Source: Asparagopsis taxiformis
Taxonomy: Eukaryota > Rhodophyta > Florideophyceae > Bonnemaisoniales > Bonnemaisoniaceae
Length of the DNA stretch: 64,000 nucleotides
Reading direction: 5' to 3'
Assembly (NCBI GenBank): GCA_030407315.1
Contig: JALQPE010002108.1
Coordinates: 1 to 64,000, forward strand
Shown here: positions 33,837 through 44,187 of the stretch, in pieces
Layout: each line of letters begins with the position of its first letter
How positions within the stretch are numbered: position 1 is the first letter of the stretch
Made by a program: the position numbers and the translations under genes
The notes under the pieces: generated by a model
Told to the model about the DNA's origin: nothing
Database searches by the model: none
What the model saw: the letters and a program-made list of their open reading frames with translations, nothing else

Positions 33837-35400
33837 AGCCGTAAAACATGGCAGAGGGATGGTTTAGACGGTTGTTAGCGGTGTTGGGGAGCACTCTGCG
33901 TCGTGCTAACCCAGTCTGGGCTGGGTGCCCTGCCTGGTACGGCGGGAGGAGTGCACAAAATTTCAAACACAATTTCCTCAAGAGTGAAATTCTGATTGTC
34001 GAAACTCAACCTCCCTAAAATGAACTAGAGCTGGCATGAGCACCTCCACGACGTCTGGAAAGGTACTGACAGCACGTTTTCGGAGCATTGGCGCAGCTGT
34101 TCTCTCTGAGATCAAGCATAGAGTATCCGTGGCCAGATTCTATTCCTGGTGCCGTGTGGCACAGTGACCACACCAAATCGCCCTTTTTAGCAGACTATAG
34201 ATTTGAGTTACTAGGAATCTAGCTGCCTTCAATACCAACATAGTTGGTAAGTAGGCTAGCCTAGGATTGTAGGAAAATCAGGAAGGATGGGAGGGTAGGT
34301 ATGCAGCAACATGAAGGGGATAGTATGAGTAGATTATGGCGGTGGTAGAGAAGGATTGCACTCACTGAAGGGTTGGCTGGAGTGACACCGGAGTCGACAT
34401 AGAAGGGAGGTTGGGATAGGCTGGGATGAAGGAAGACAAGAGACATGAGAGAGAGGGTGAAGCCAGACCGCTTACAGCTGAGGCAGTTTACCGCGGGTGC
34501 TGACAGCAAAATCATCGTTAAGATGACTTTGCTGTAAGAAAACGTTTCATTACAGTAGCCACGGTTTTTTACCCGGTAAAAAAATTCTTGGTGATTTTTT
34601 CACCTGGTAAAATCCTTCGCCCACTGTAATGTTTTCTTTTCTTACAGCAAAGTCATCGTAACGATGACTTTGCTGTAAGCATCCCTGGTAAACTGCCTCA
34701 GCTGTAAGCGTCTGGTACCTTGGTCCCTCTCTCACTTTGGGAAGGGTGAGATAGGAATTTTGAAGTCGGGAACATTGTGGAAGGATGGTTTCGACGGCTT
34801 CGGGCGGCTTTGAAGAGCAATCTGTGTCTTGTTCACCCGGTCTGAACTACCTAAAAAGTTCAGTATTGGGAGAGCAGCACGGTAAATTTCGACCACCATT
34901 TTCTCACGACAGAGATTCTGGCGGTCGAAATTCAAACTCGTTAAAATGGACTAGAGTTGGTGTGAACACCTCCAGGACCTCTGGAAAGGTACTACCTGCA
35001 CATTTTACGAGGCTACAAGAAGCCGGTCTCTCCAATATCAAGCATAGATTATCGGTGCGCAAAATCTACTCCTGGTGCTGTGTAGCACATTGACTATACA
35101 AAACCGTCCGTTTCCCGTTATAATAAACTATACTCTCAAGTAGGTAGGAATCTAGATATTCACCTTACATCGATGGTTATGAAGTAGGTTAGCCTAGGAC
35201 TGAAGGACAGAAGGTAAAGGATAGGATGGTAGGCATGGGGTAAAATGAAGGTGGTGGTATGAGTAGAATACGGAAGTGGTAGACAGGTATTTAATGCACA
35301 GGAGGGGCGTGTGAAGTGACACCAGAGGCGCGGTGCGTCACAGGAAGGGAGACTGGAATGATGAAGGAGAACTAGAGACATGAGAGATAGGTTGTTGAGG
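33837..35400. repeat. Diverged tandem duplication carrying a conserved 43-codon frame
   Basis: Two diverged units (about 33837-34450 and 34740-35390) align over several hundred bases. Each has the same short frame ending at the same stop: 34037-34168 starts MSTSTTSGKVLTARF and ends FYSWCRVAQ; 34962-35093 reads VNTSRTSGKVLPAHF and ends IYSWCCVAH. Differences are concentrated so that the frame stays open in both. Unit 2 extends upstream as an open frame to 34785. No known domain. Confidence 0.55.
34470..34760. repeat. Nested hairpin element (copy 2)
   Basis: Inverted ends GCTTACAGCTGAGGCAGTTT and AAACTGCCTCAGCTGTAAGC enclose two AGTCATCG palindromes (34500 and 34642). It separates the two units of the tandem duplication. 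Confidence 0.8.
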
Positions 35401-35565
35401 CATGCTTCTAGCTCTATTATATAACTACATTGCTCCTCTATAGGCTACGCAATCCATTCCAGCAGTTCTAGTTAAAAATGGACTATATGAATGTTTCATT
35501 TCAATATCAGCATTGTGCAGTTGAGCCTCTTCAAGGTCCGAAAACTTGTCCAGAGTACGCTTCCA

Positions 35566-36290
35566 GGCCACTTGAAGGCATCCAGAACACTTGCACTTCG
35601 TTCTTACAAAGTTCAATTTTGGCTATCACATCTCCAGTTGTGGGAGTCTGGTGACCAAAAGTCGATTCATTCTGGAATCCCTACCACGCAATTCAGCAGC
35701 TTTACGGACACATAAAACACTTTTCCGTACTCCCTAGAGCCACTCCAGCCCTTACGGATCACTTACACTTTGTTCCGACAAAGTTCAATTTTGGCCATCA
35801 CATCTCCAGTTGTGAGAATCTGGTGACCAAAAATTAGTGAACTCCGGAAGCTCTACCTCGCAAGCCACCAGCTTTCAGGGCGAATAAAACCCGTTACAGT
35901 ACTCCCCAGACCCACCCCAACCCTCCCAGACCACTTGCACTTCGTTCCGACAAAGTTCAATTTTGGCCATCACATCTCCAGTTGTGGGAATCTGGTGACC
36001 AAAACTCGATGCATTCTGTCAGCCCTAATGCGCAAGCAAGCAGCTTTACGAACTCATCGAACACTTTTCCGTACTCCCTAGACCCACTCCAACCCTTACA
36101 GACCACTTGCACATCATTCGGACAAAGTTCCATTTTGACCATCACATCTCCAGTTGTGAGAATCTGATGACCAAAAATCGATGAATTATACCAGCCCTTC
36201 CACGCAAGCGAGAAAGCTTGAGTGCAATTAAAACAAGTTTTAGTGCTCCCTAGAACCACCCCAACCCTTTCAGACCACTTTGCAGCCTTT
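35566..36290. repeat. About 175-bp satellite, four to five units
   Basis: The marker CGACAAAGTTCAATTTTGGC or a variant recurs near 35607, 35781, 35949 and 36119, each followed by CATCTCCAGTTGTG and CTGGTGACCAAAA. A last truncated unit starts near 36277. Confidence 0.9.
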
Positions 36291-36359
36291 TTCGCGAGGT
36301 CCGAAATCGTCTCCTTCTTCTTCCCGAGTGAGAAACATCAGTCCCTCTCATATGCTTAC

Positions 36360-36640
36360 AGAGAAGTTGGTTTACCATGGTTTCTTACAGCAAAGTCATC
36401 GTTACGATGACTTTGCTGTAAGCAACCGGGGTAAACTGCCTTTGCTGTAAGAAAACTGAATAGCAGTTCCGACAGCTTGTCCTGAGAAAGCAAATCCGCC
36501 TTAACGATGACTTTGCTGTAAGAAAACAGAGTACTTACAGTTCTGACAGCTTGTCCTGAAAAAGAAAATCCGCCTTAACGATGACTTTGCTGTAAGAAAA
36601 TAGAGTAATTACAGTTCCAACAGCTTGTCCTGAAAACCCG
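36360..36640. repeat. Nested hairpin element (copy 3, partial)
   Basis: One complete AGTCATCG palindrome at 36385-36422 is followed by two half copies (CGATGACTTTGCTGTAAG at about 36508 and 36577) in a tandem of about 70 bp. Confidence 0.8.
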
Positions 36641-36732
36641 TCCTCGCGCACCAGTTCATAGTGTGTTACCGTCACCCGAGGGAAGTCCAGCAACTACTGC
36701 AGCTCTTTCCCCGCAGAGCAATGTATGTGCCG

Positions 36733-36842
36733 ATGCTCGGCCGAGCATAGACTAGAGTGCCCGGGCACTCTAGTCGTTGGGCGGCGATTCGATATTGAAC
36801 TGATACGCGTATCAGAAGTGTGTCCCGCGGGACGCACTTCTG
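36733..36842. repeat. Cluster of four spacer-less palindromes
   Basis: Four adjacent palindromes of unrelated sequence: ATGCTCGGCCGAGCAT (36733-36748); a perfect 26-mer with half-site GACTAGAGTGCCC (36750-36775); CTGATACGCGTATCAG (36800-36815); and a 30-mer with half-site CAGAAGTGTGTCCCG, one mismatch (36813-36842). They sit just upstream of the argJ remnant. Confidence 0.95.
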
Positions 36843-37159
36843 AAAATTGTCCAGATCGCAAGCGGTTCGAAACAAGCCGGAAAAGATGCAGCATAGGCAA
36901 TCATGACCACTGATCTCAAGATGAAACAAGTGGCATATGAGCATGTCGTGAATGGTACAATGATTACTGTCGGTGGTATGTGTAAGGGATCCGGAATGAT
37001 TCATCCCAATATGGTAACGATGCTCGCCGTTGTCACCTGTGATGCTGATTTTGAACAGACATTTGGCAACGTATGCTGAATAGAGCCGTAGAAACGTCTT
37101 TCAATTGAATCACAGTTGATGGAGATAAGTCGACGAATGACGTCATATGTACTCTGGCC

Positions 37160-37201
37160 AGTAGTACCGCTGGATTGGTTAACCAACCCAGCGGCACTAC
37201 T
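37160..37201. repeat. 42-nt palindrome inserted in the argJ remnant
   Basis: Half-sites AGTAGTACCGCTGGATTGGTT and its inverse with two mismatches, no spacer. It interrupts the ArgJ reading frame after TLAS. Confidence 0.9.
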
Positions 37202-37204
37202 TGC

Positions 37205-37232
37205 CATTGTATTGTATTGTATTGTATTGTAA
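37205..37232. repeat. (ATTGT)n microsatellite
   Basis: Five consecutive ATTGT units next to the palindrome in the argJ remnant. Confidence 0.95.
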
Positions 37233-37770
37233 ACGAAGAATTGTCTCCGCACACTGAGGAAGTGGAGGGTTTGCTAACGAAGACTGTGATTTATTTGGCG
37301 AAGAGTATCGCACGGGACGGTGAAGAGGCAACTGTCCTCGGAGAGGTGCGAGTGTCTGGAACGGAGAATGATGCAGACGCACGTAGCACTGCGAAAACAA
37401 TTGCAGGATCGAATCGGACGAAGGCAGCGATTTTGGAATGGATCCGAATTGGTGACAGATTGCTGTTCCTGCAGGCAGAGCTGGTGTTCATTTTGATGTC
37501 AATCGTTTGGAGATTCGATTGGGTGACTACATGTTAATGAAGGATGGTAACCCGTTACCCTTTGATGAGAAGGCGGCAAGTAAGTACATGGTGGGAAAAG
37601 CTGCTGCATCTAAAGATGGATACCTTTCGGACAGTGATACGGTGGTGATAGATTTCCACGTTGGAGATGGAACGGGGCGAGGAGTCGCTTGGGGATGCGA
37701 TTTGTCCAACAAATACGTAAAGATTAATGCTGAGTATACGACTTGGAAGAGCTCTGTTCACAGTGTCTGA

Positions 37771-38551
37771 GTTCTAGTATGTGATATGAGTTTTTAGTTA
37801 GTTCTCAGTTACTGCTGTGTTGTAGAGAAAATACACATACGATACAGCCCATGCTACGAAACAACTAAGGAAACGATTAGAAACCATTCAACTGAGTTAC
37901 TGTGTGGATCAACTTGTGCTCTATCCAAACAAAAATTGAACAACTGATCAGTGGTCGTCGACGACCTACAGCTGCTAATCCTTATGAGGCAGTTTGACTG
38001 GGTCCTGCTACACCCATTCCCGCTCTGACGTCGTCGAAATTAAATTATTCTTCGTATTGGTCTTCACCGCAGAGTTCGTCCAAGCCGGCCAGGGCAGCTT
38101 TCATATATGAAATATATGGTATAGGGTATACCCTTCCCTGAACCCATCGAAGCAGCTGCATTGCGATCATCATCACCATCTTTATCATCATCATTTTCAA
38201 CAGCATGCTGTTGCTGGTTGATATTTGCATTCGACTCAGAATGAGAAGGTCCAAGTTGCAACTTGAACCGTCAGAAAGTCCCAATAGCCATCAATTGATT
38301 AATCCAAGAAGAGTGGAGGTTCTGGGCTCATGCTTGAGGATATAGCGAATATTCGTTCCTTTTTTTCTCAGTTTATGAAACCACGTAGTACATCAGCAAA
38401 TGCTAGTCTCACCAACACATCTCACGAAAATGAGTCATCCGATGAGCGCGCACAAGCTTCAAATGAAATGACTGATGATTCATAATGGCCGGCATCGATA
38501 AGAAATCCCGTAGAACCAAGCGATGGTAAAGCTTCCGATTCACCGACAAAA
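37771..38551. other. No gene seen
   Basis: Short frames only. It includes a CAT/CATCAT-rich stretch at 38165-38195 and a perfect 16-nt palindrome CAACAGCATGCTGTTG at 38199-38214. Confidence 0.6.
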
Positions 38552-39936
38552 GTGAAGAGTCACATCGGAAATCGGATTGCTGCAAACTATGTAGCTGCTC
38601 GAGGTGCTGTAGAGCGTGCATGGGAAACAGCGTCAATAGCCGCGCAATCAGCGTTGAATTTAATCGTGAGTGTCTCGGGGGGCACCGTTAACGCTATCAA
38701 GGCAGGCAGTGAGCGCTTTTCGGAACTTGGTTTGAATAAAGCAAAGGAGGCAATCAGCGAAGCACTGCGATTAAACTCGAGAAACACATGGTCTCCGTTG
38801 GATGCATTTGATTGACAAACTGTAAAGGGAAGTAGCCTAAGGAAACTCTTCAGTTGCAGGAGGCGAGTCGGAGACAACCTATATTGAACATTGCTTCGCA
38901 ATTGCGTGGGACAAGCAGCTAGCTGTTGGGGAAATTATGGTTGGCGACTACTGCAGGAATCACAGCCTTTGCTACTATTGCGGAGGCTACTGCGCTAAAA
39001 CTTGTCGGTAAGGCACATGAGTTGAAGTCTGCTGCTATTGATGATGCTTTGAACGCTAGAGGTGCGAATGATGTTTCCGAAACAGGTTCTACAACTTTTA
39101 TGGCTGACAAAGCACAATATCGCCATTCTGGACAAAGCAAAATTACAAAAGTTGGGCGTGGTTACTCAACACGGAAAAGGCCAAGGGCGCCAAGATCGGT
39201 CGGGAATGACGTTGATTCAGACTATAACACGGAACGTGAGCAATTAAGAAATGAAGTTTCCTTACGCCACGCAGAAGGCATTTGGGCTGAAACGAAGATT
39301 TACGAAAGTTCGGACAGGTAATCTTCGTTTTCTTCGGGAGACAAGTCCACCAGCCCAACTTCTCCGTTAGGAGCAGGTTCTATTATCACAGGGGCAGCAT
39401 TAGTTGGAGCTGATGCTCTTGTATCTACTGCAGTTGGAACATCAATTTCAACTATTGTGACTTGTTAAGCACTGGCGGCTACAGCGGTTGTAGTTAGCGA
39501 GGCGCGAAAATCTGCGTTTAACACGGTCGCAAATCAGAGAGCACAACGATTGTTTCGTCAGAGCAAATCAGTGAGAAGGATGGAAGAAATTATTACCAAT
39601 GCTAGTGATGAGTTGTCTCGGCGGAATGATGAATAGAAAAAGCTGGGGAGGTCGGCTGGATCGGACGGTGTAACTAGTTATGATGGAGAATCAGGGCAAA
39701 GTAAAGATGATGGGTCATTCACAATTTATTCAGCGGCGTACAGAATGGAGTCGAGTGAAGTTTGGATATTGTCTATTCCCGTTGTTGGAGAAGTGCTAAA
39801 GGTATTAGATGTGGTTGCATTTTCAGTGGAGACGATTATGATGCGAGAGTGGGAAAGAGTGAAGCGCATGCAAGTGTGTAAAACGTCGAAGGGGTGGGTG
39901 ATGTTGAGTTGCATTGAAAAGAATGCAGACAAATAG
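38552..39936 (+). pseudogene. Decayed gene for an Ala-rich, helical protein of unknown function
   Basis: Several plus-strand segments read on from each other with stops and shifts: 38552-38815 (VAARGAVERAWETASIAAQS), 38926-39321 (TTAGITAFATIAEATALKLV), an uncalled piece near 39370-39640 (GAALVGADALVSTAVGTS), and 39745-39936 (IPVVGEVLKVLDVVAFSVET). The alternation of small hydrophobic helices suggests a membrane-associated or amphipathic protein. I do not recognise the family. In-frame stops (TAA near 39467, TAG near 39635) mark it as a pseudogene unless heavily spliced. Confidence 0.35.
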
Positions 39937-39954
39937 ATAGGCAATTCTTTAAGT

Positions 39955-40545
39955 TTGAGGGGGAGGATGGTTGGAGAGTGTCACGGTGCAATTGAACAAG
40001 TTTTGGGATGCACAGGATGGCACCATCTGGCGGTGCAAGAGCAGTGTGTTATCGGTGGTAATCGATTGTGTGTCACGGCGCGATTCGTAAGTAGACGGCT
40101 TGGAGATATATGGATTTGTCTCAATTGCTCGAGTCTGGCTGTGGTGTGCACGTGCAAGGCATGATGCAAAAGCGAGTTTGCATGGTGCTCGTGAGGACGC
40201 ATCGGTTTTTCATGTTGCGTGTTGTGGATGGAGGATGGAAACGGACGGCATTTTATTGTTCAACTCATTACATCTAGATTTATTACGGGCTCCAGCAACA
40301 GCATGCAGGCTCGAAACAACACATCATTCCTGTCAGTTGGAAATGATACAGATACGAACATGATGATTGTGATGGAATGTACCCAAGTCTATTGTAGTGG
40401 CACCTGATTAAAATATGACACCTTGTCATCACGGCAATGGCATTCCGACACTGACTCGCCCTGAAAATTAACTGGACGAGGAATCCTTTTAACAGCCAAT
40501 AATATCATGATAACTATCATACAGTATATGCGTCAGACCTAAATG
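39955..40545. other. No gene that can be supported
   Basis: Open frames up to about 90 codons overlap on both strands without recognisable domains. Possibly further pseudogene debris. Confidence 0.5.
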
Positions 40546-40844
40546 GATGATTTTCTACCATCTTTCTTCGCTCGACTCGTGTGCACCGCTGGTGCGTCGG
40601 CTGCAGAGCAAAGTACAGCGCAGCGCAGCACAGCACAGCGTAAAGCTTCCAGTCATTTTATCTCGCCCCAAGTCTTGTCGACACGAGACGAGACAAATCG
40701 TGCGCGCGCAAAAGCACCAAGTACGCAAGCGCGGCAGCGGCTGCGGGAGCGGCAGCAGCAGCGGCGGTAGTGGGCGAGAGGGGAAACACACAGGAAGAAG
40801 GCAATGAAGCCAATGGAGAGCAAGTGGGAGTGTCACCGACGGCG

Positions 40845-41367
40845 GGGCGAATATCGCACTCCAGGGGGCCTGCCAATCTGCAGCTCAAGGTCGGCATACC
40901 ACGCACTGGTCAAGCTGGGCTTGAAGGTGTTTTTCGATACGCGAGAGTTGAGACCAGAGCAATTGCTCTGATTTATCTTCTCTCCTGTTTTTAAACACAG
41001 GAGAGAAGATGAATCACGTCATGAAGACAGCCATAATCGCCGTTGTGATACTTACGCCAGAGTTTGCAGCTGGTAGTTTGCAGCTCGTAGTTGGACGACG
41101 AAAGAACTGCTGTGTTTCGTTGAACAGTTCCGAAGAGACGCCGATCGCGGTGTGATCATCATTCCGGTGTTCTATCGCCTGAGTTTTGATGATTGCAGGA
41201 AGGGCAACGTCCTGGGGCTGCTGGATATGAGGAACGAGAACGGGGAGAAGATATTCGAGAGAGAAGGGTTTGGAAAACTGGTCAAGAAGACCTCATTGTT
41301 AACTTCAGATATGTTGGAGGCACTGGCACTTTTGCGTGTCATTATAATGACTGCATACAGGAATTGA
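40845..41367 (+). pseudogene. TIR-domain pseudogene
   Basis: Reading across frames gives the TIR order: ISHSRGP (box 1, near 40851), AYHALVKLGLKVFFDTREL (alpha A/beta B), MKTAIIAVVILTPEFAA (beta C), SWTTKELLCFVEQF (alpha C with the W..KEL pattern), then VIIIPVFYRLSFDDCRKGN (box 2/3 region IPVFY). These are standard TIR signatures (protein-protein scaffolds, some with NADase activity). The alpha-C catalytic Glu position appears kept in the remnant (KEL). The gene is broken by a pair of palindromes at 40955-41010, by a 14-bp tandem duplication (TTTGCAGCTGGTAG/TTTGCAGCTCGTAG near 41073-41100) that shifts the frame, and by other shifts. No NB-ARC or LRR partner is visible. Confidence 0.7.
40955..41010. 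repeat. Pair of palindromes interrupting the TIR coding frame
   Basis: CAGAGCAATTGCTCTG (40955-40970) is followed by a larger palindrome with half-site ATCTTCTCTCCTGT (40975-41010). Coding homology resumes right after it (MNHVMKTA). Each palindrome is an inverted copy of the coding flank on its own side. Confidence 0.85.
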
Positions 41368-41863
41368 GAATTTTGAGGGAGCGACAAACGGAGATGGAAA
41401 AGCAGAGGAAAAGCGGGAGAGACGGATTGCAAGGATTGTAGAGGCGATGATTGAGGCGAAGGAACGGCGGTTTAGTGCAAGTGTTCCTGGTCCTAGAGGT
41501 TGATAGGATTGGAAATTATGTTCTATGGTCGAGGTGGCAGATGTTAAAATGTATTGGTTTCGTAAAGAGAACGGGGAGTATGGAAGCAGATTAAGTTTAG
41601 TAGGATCGAGAGTGAAGGTGATGATGAGGAACTGTGTAAGGGATATCATTGGCATCGATACACTCTCGCTGAGATAAGATTAGAGCTTGCGAAATTTTGA
41701 GTGCGTTGTAAAATATTGGGTGCACTCGTAACGTAATTTGGTACAATTCCGCGAAGCAATAAATGTGTGCGCTAGTTGTGAGTCATCGCCCTGGGACGTT
41801 TGGACATGAGGGTTGGGCGACTAGTTGGATATGGATATCAGATTGAAGAATTCCAGCGGTCCT

Positions 41864-41897
41864 GAACACTTCATAATGAGCTCGTTATGAAGTGTTC
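41864..41897. repeat. 34-nt palindrome, one mismatch
   Basis: GAACACTTCATAATGAG followed directly by its inverse with one mismatch. Confidence 0.9.
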
Positions 41898-42373
41898 GAC
41901 CTAGGGCGGTCCTATCAATCGAGAAAATAGAGCGGTGGAATCGAAGTGGAATTGAAAGGGCTACTCGCGATTCTCGGTGGTTCAAGCGCTGTGTACAAAT
42001 GTCAGATCACAAATTTTCGGATAAAGCGCGCGATGAATTTCCACGTAGACATTTTGATTTTTTATCACAACGAAGAAATTGCAATCGCGGATCGATTAGT
42101 GGTAGTATACATCCGAGAATGGTCCAATGGCTCTGTTGCATCGTTCAGCACATGCCTCACCAGGCATCGCCACCCAAGAAACTTGTAATATTCGTGAAAT
42201 TTTCCACATGGTTGACAAAGAGGTCAACGACTTGCATCATGCATGAAATATCGCTCTAGGACTCAATCTCAATACGTGCCCGGTGCAGAATCATCCTAGT
42301 AGGGATCAGGACCTGCATTTACCGCCGCACTAAATTGGTTCCAACTGCATTCGCTTCCAATGAAAGCCTGCCA

Positions 42374-42769
42374 TTACTGAGCACTGTTCCTTCTGCGCGT
42401 ACATAACGATATTGTTCCCTCGAGTGCTTGTGCATCCCTGCTAGTTTCAACGACGATATATTGAGCGTTGTCATGTGGCGTTTTCCGGAAGGAAGCATAG
42501 AGTTTTCGCACGATATTACCGACCATATATTCATTAGTATTAGATAGATTCCACGAATCGTACCATTCTTTTATGTCCTCATCTCTTTCAATTCCATCTG
42601 TACTTGTCGATAGCCGGTATGAGTCAACTAGCCTTACATTCCAATGCCGCACTTCACCTTTACTTTCAGGCATCTTAGTACTCAGGCCTAGCACCAGATT
42701 ATTTACCTTCACAATAACAACACGCTGCGTATTTCCTCCTAAGTCCACTCCGCCAGACAGTGTTGTCAA
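42374..42769 (-). pseudogene. Unrecognised coding fragment
   Basis: A 131-codon minus-strand frame (GNTQRVVIVKVNNLVLGLST, RHWNVRLVDSYRLS, YIVVETSRDAQALEG) with normal-looking composition but no ATG and no known domain. Its start overlaps the left end of the GACAGT element at 42738, so it may be a gene cut by that insertion. The plus-strand frame at 41946-42188 may belong to other debris. Confidence 0.3.
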
Positions 42770-44187
42770 CCAATGATCGGTGCTACCCGAAGACAGTACA
42801 ATTTAATATCTACACCACTGTATCCAGATTTCCCCAGACAGTGCAGTAATCCAATACAATGCATTGCCTCAGACAGTAAAATGTACTGTCTGCACATACT
42901 GTCTGGCGGCAACACTTCCGGACAGTAAAATTTACTGTTCTGGACAGTAAATTTTACTGTTTTTGGTACTGTCCAGATTTCGTGCCAGTTTATTGCTGCA
43001 GCAGTATTCTGAAATTTCCAGACAGTAAATTTTACTGTCTCCGCGCACTGTCTTGGCCAGACAGTAAATTTTACTGTCTCAGACAGTAAATTTACTATCT
43101 TTTTCCATTCCCAACACCGTAGTGTGGCCACGACGGCCAGAACGCGACCCGCGGGGGCGCTCGTTGCCCCCGAGGCCGCCGAAATAACCGGTACGATTGC
43201 CACGACGGCGTTCGGAACGGGAAGCGACCCGCGGCACGTAAGCCCCATCGCTGCGCACGGAGACGAACTCCTGGTTGTCGCCGCTTGCGTAATCGGGACG
43301 TATAACCCGATATTCCGGCCCCAACGCAAGGGCGCCGCGAGCCTCAGCCAACGCGCTGGTAACGGAGACGAACGTGTCGGAACCGTCCACCGGGATTGCA
43401 CGAAGCATCTCGTAGTCGGCCAGGAAGTCCAACGTGGACTCCGGCAGTAGGCACGCGCGCCCGAACACACGACGTTCCACGAACAGCGAGCATGCGAGCA
43501 TCGCTGCGTGTTCGATATCCACGGCCATGAGGAAACGTTCCTTCACGGGGGCAGGCGCGTCCTTCACGGCATCGGTAAAGTAGTGCACCACGCGTGGTAG
43601 CAACGTGGACGACCGACGAGGGTACGGAAACTCCTCCACTACTTCCGGCAACGGCGGGAAGTAGAGCTCGCTCGGGACGACCCACGGAGCCGACGCGTGC
43701 GATACGCGGTAATCGTCCGCGTTCACGTGACGGAGCGCGAAATGGTCGTCGTACGACACCACGCTCTTGGAGATGACGCTCAACGAAAGAGCAGTCTTCC
43801 ATTCGGCACGTTGCCTTTCGGAAAGTGTCCGCGGACATCACTACGGTGTTGAGAATGCAAAAGACAGTAAATTTACTGTCTGAGACAGTAAAATTTACTG
43901 TCTGGAAATTTCAGAATACTGCTGCAGCAATAAACTGGCACGAAATCTGGACAGTACCAAAAACAGTAAAATTTACTGTCCAGAACAGTAAATTTTACTG
44001 TCCGGAAGTGTTGCCGCCAGACAGTATGTGCAGATAGTACATTTTACTGTCTGAGGCAGTGCATTGTATTGTATTACTGCACTGTCTGGGGAAATCTGTA
44101 GATAGTAGTGTAGATAGCAAATTGTATTGTCTGCGAGTAGTACCGTGCATTGGTTGACAACACTGTCTGGTGGAGTGGACTTGAGAG
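42738..44187. mobile_element. TIR element with GACAGT-palindrome arms and captured coding DNA
   Basis: Terminal inverted repeats of about 350 bp: the left end starts near AAGTCCACTCC.CCAGACAG and continues TGTTGTCAACCAATG; the right end is the inverse (CATTGGTTGACAACACTGTC then TGG.GGAGTGGACTT). Within each arm, 18-19-nt palindromes of the type GACAGTAAATTTACTGTC repeat several times, and the arms match over most of their length (for example CAGTATTCTGAAATTTCC against GGAAATTTCAGAATACTG). Between the arms lies a GC-rich coding fragment unlike either flank. No transposase is encoded, so this is a non-autonomous element that carries foreign sequence. Confidence 0.85.
43108..43852 (-). pseudogene. 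Captured coding fragment of unknown protein
   Basis: A minus-strand frame of about 245 codons (LSERQRAEWKTALSLSVIS, YDDHFALRHVNADDYRVSHA, YPRRSSTLLPRVVHYFTDA, MLACSLFVERRVFGRA, and an R/G-rich tail RSERRRGNRTGYFGGLGG). No ATG: a TGA precedes it directly after CAACACCGTAG. The fragment has CAACACCGTAGTG at both ends in inverted orientation (43108-43122 and 43839-43852). The same 13-mer borders the fragment at 27459-28126. Composition and the RG-rich tail would fit a retroelement Gag from the gypsy lineage at 21957, but this is inference. Confidence 0.5.

Larger units (their letters stand above)
36885..37770 (+). pseudogene. argJ: argJ pseudogene (glutamate/ornithine N-acetyltransferase)
   Basis: Fragments in order match the ArgJ family, which transfers acetyl groups between ornithine and glutamate in arginine synthesis. 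AIMTTDLKM is followed by [20 protein letters not shown], which contains the self-cleavage/catalytic threonine context (MVTMLA). Then SFN.ITVDGD.STND, ARDGEEATVLGEVRVSG, DPNW, and GDGTGRGVAWGCDLSNKYVK with INAEYTT at the normal C-terminus. It is broken by in-frame stops (for example in AA*AIMTTD, SFN*ITVDGD and DPNW*), a frameshift near 37075, and an inserted palindrome plus an ATTGT microsatellite at 37160-37231. The N-terminal third is missing or unrecognisable. A functional copy would be expected elsewhere in the genome. Confidence 0.85.
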
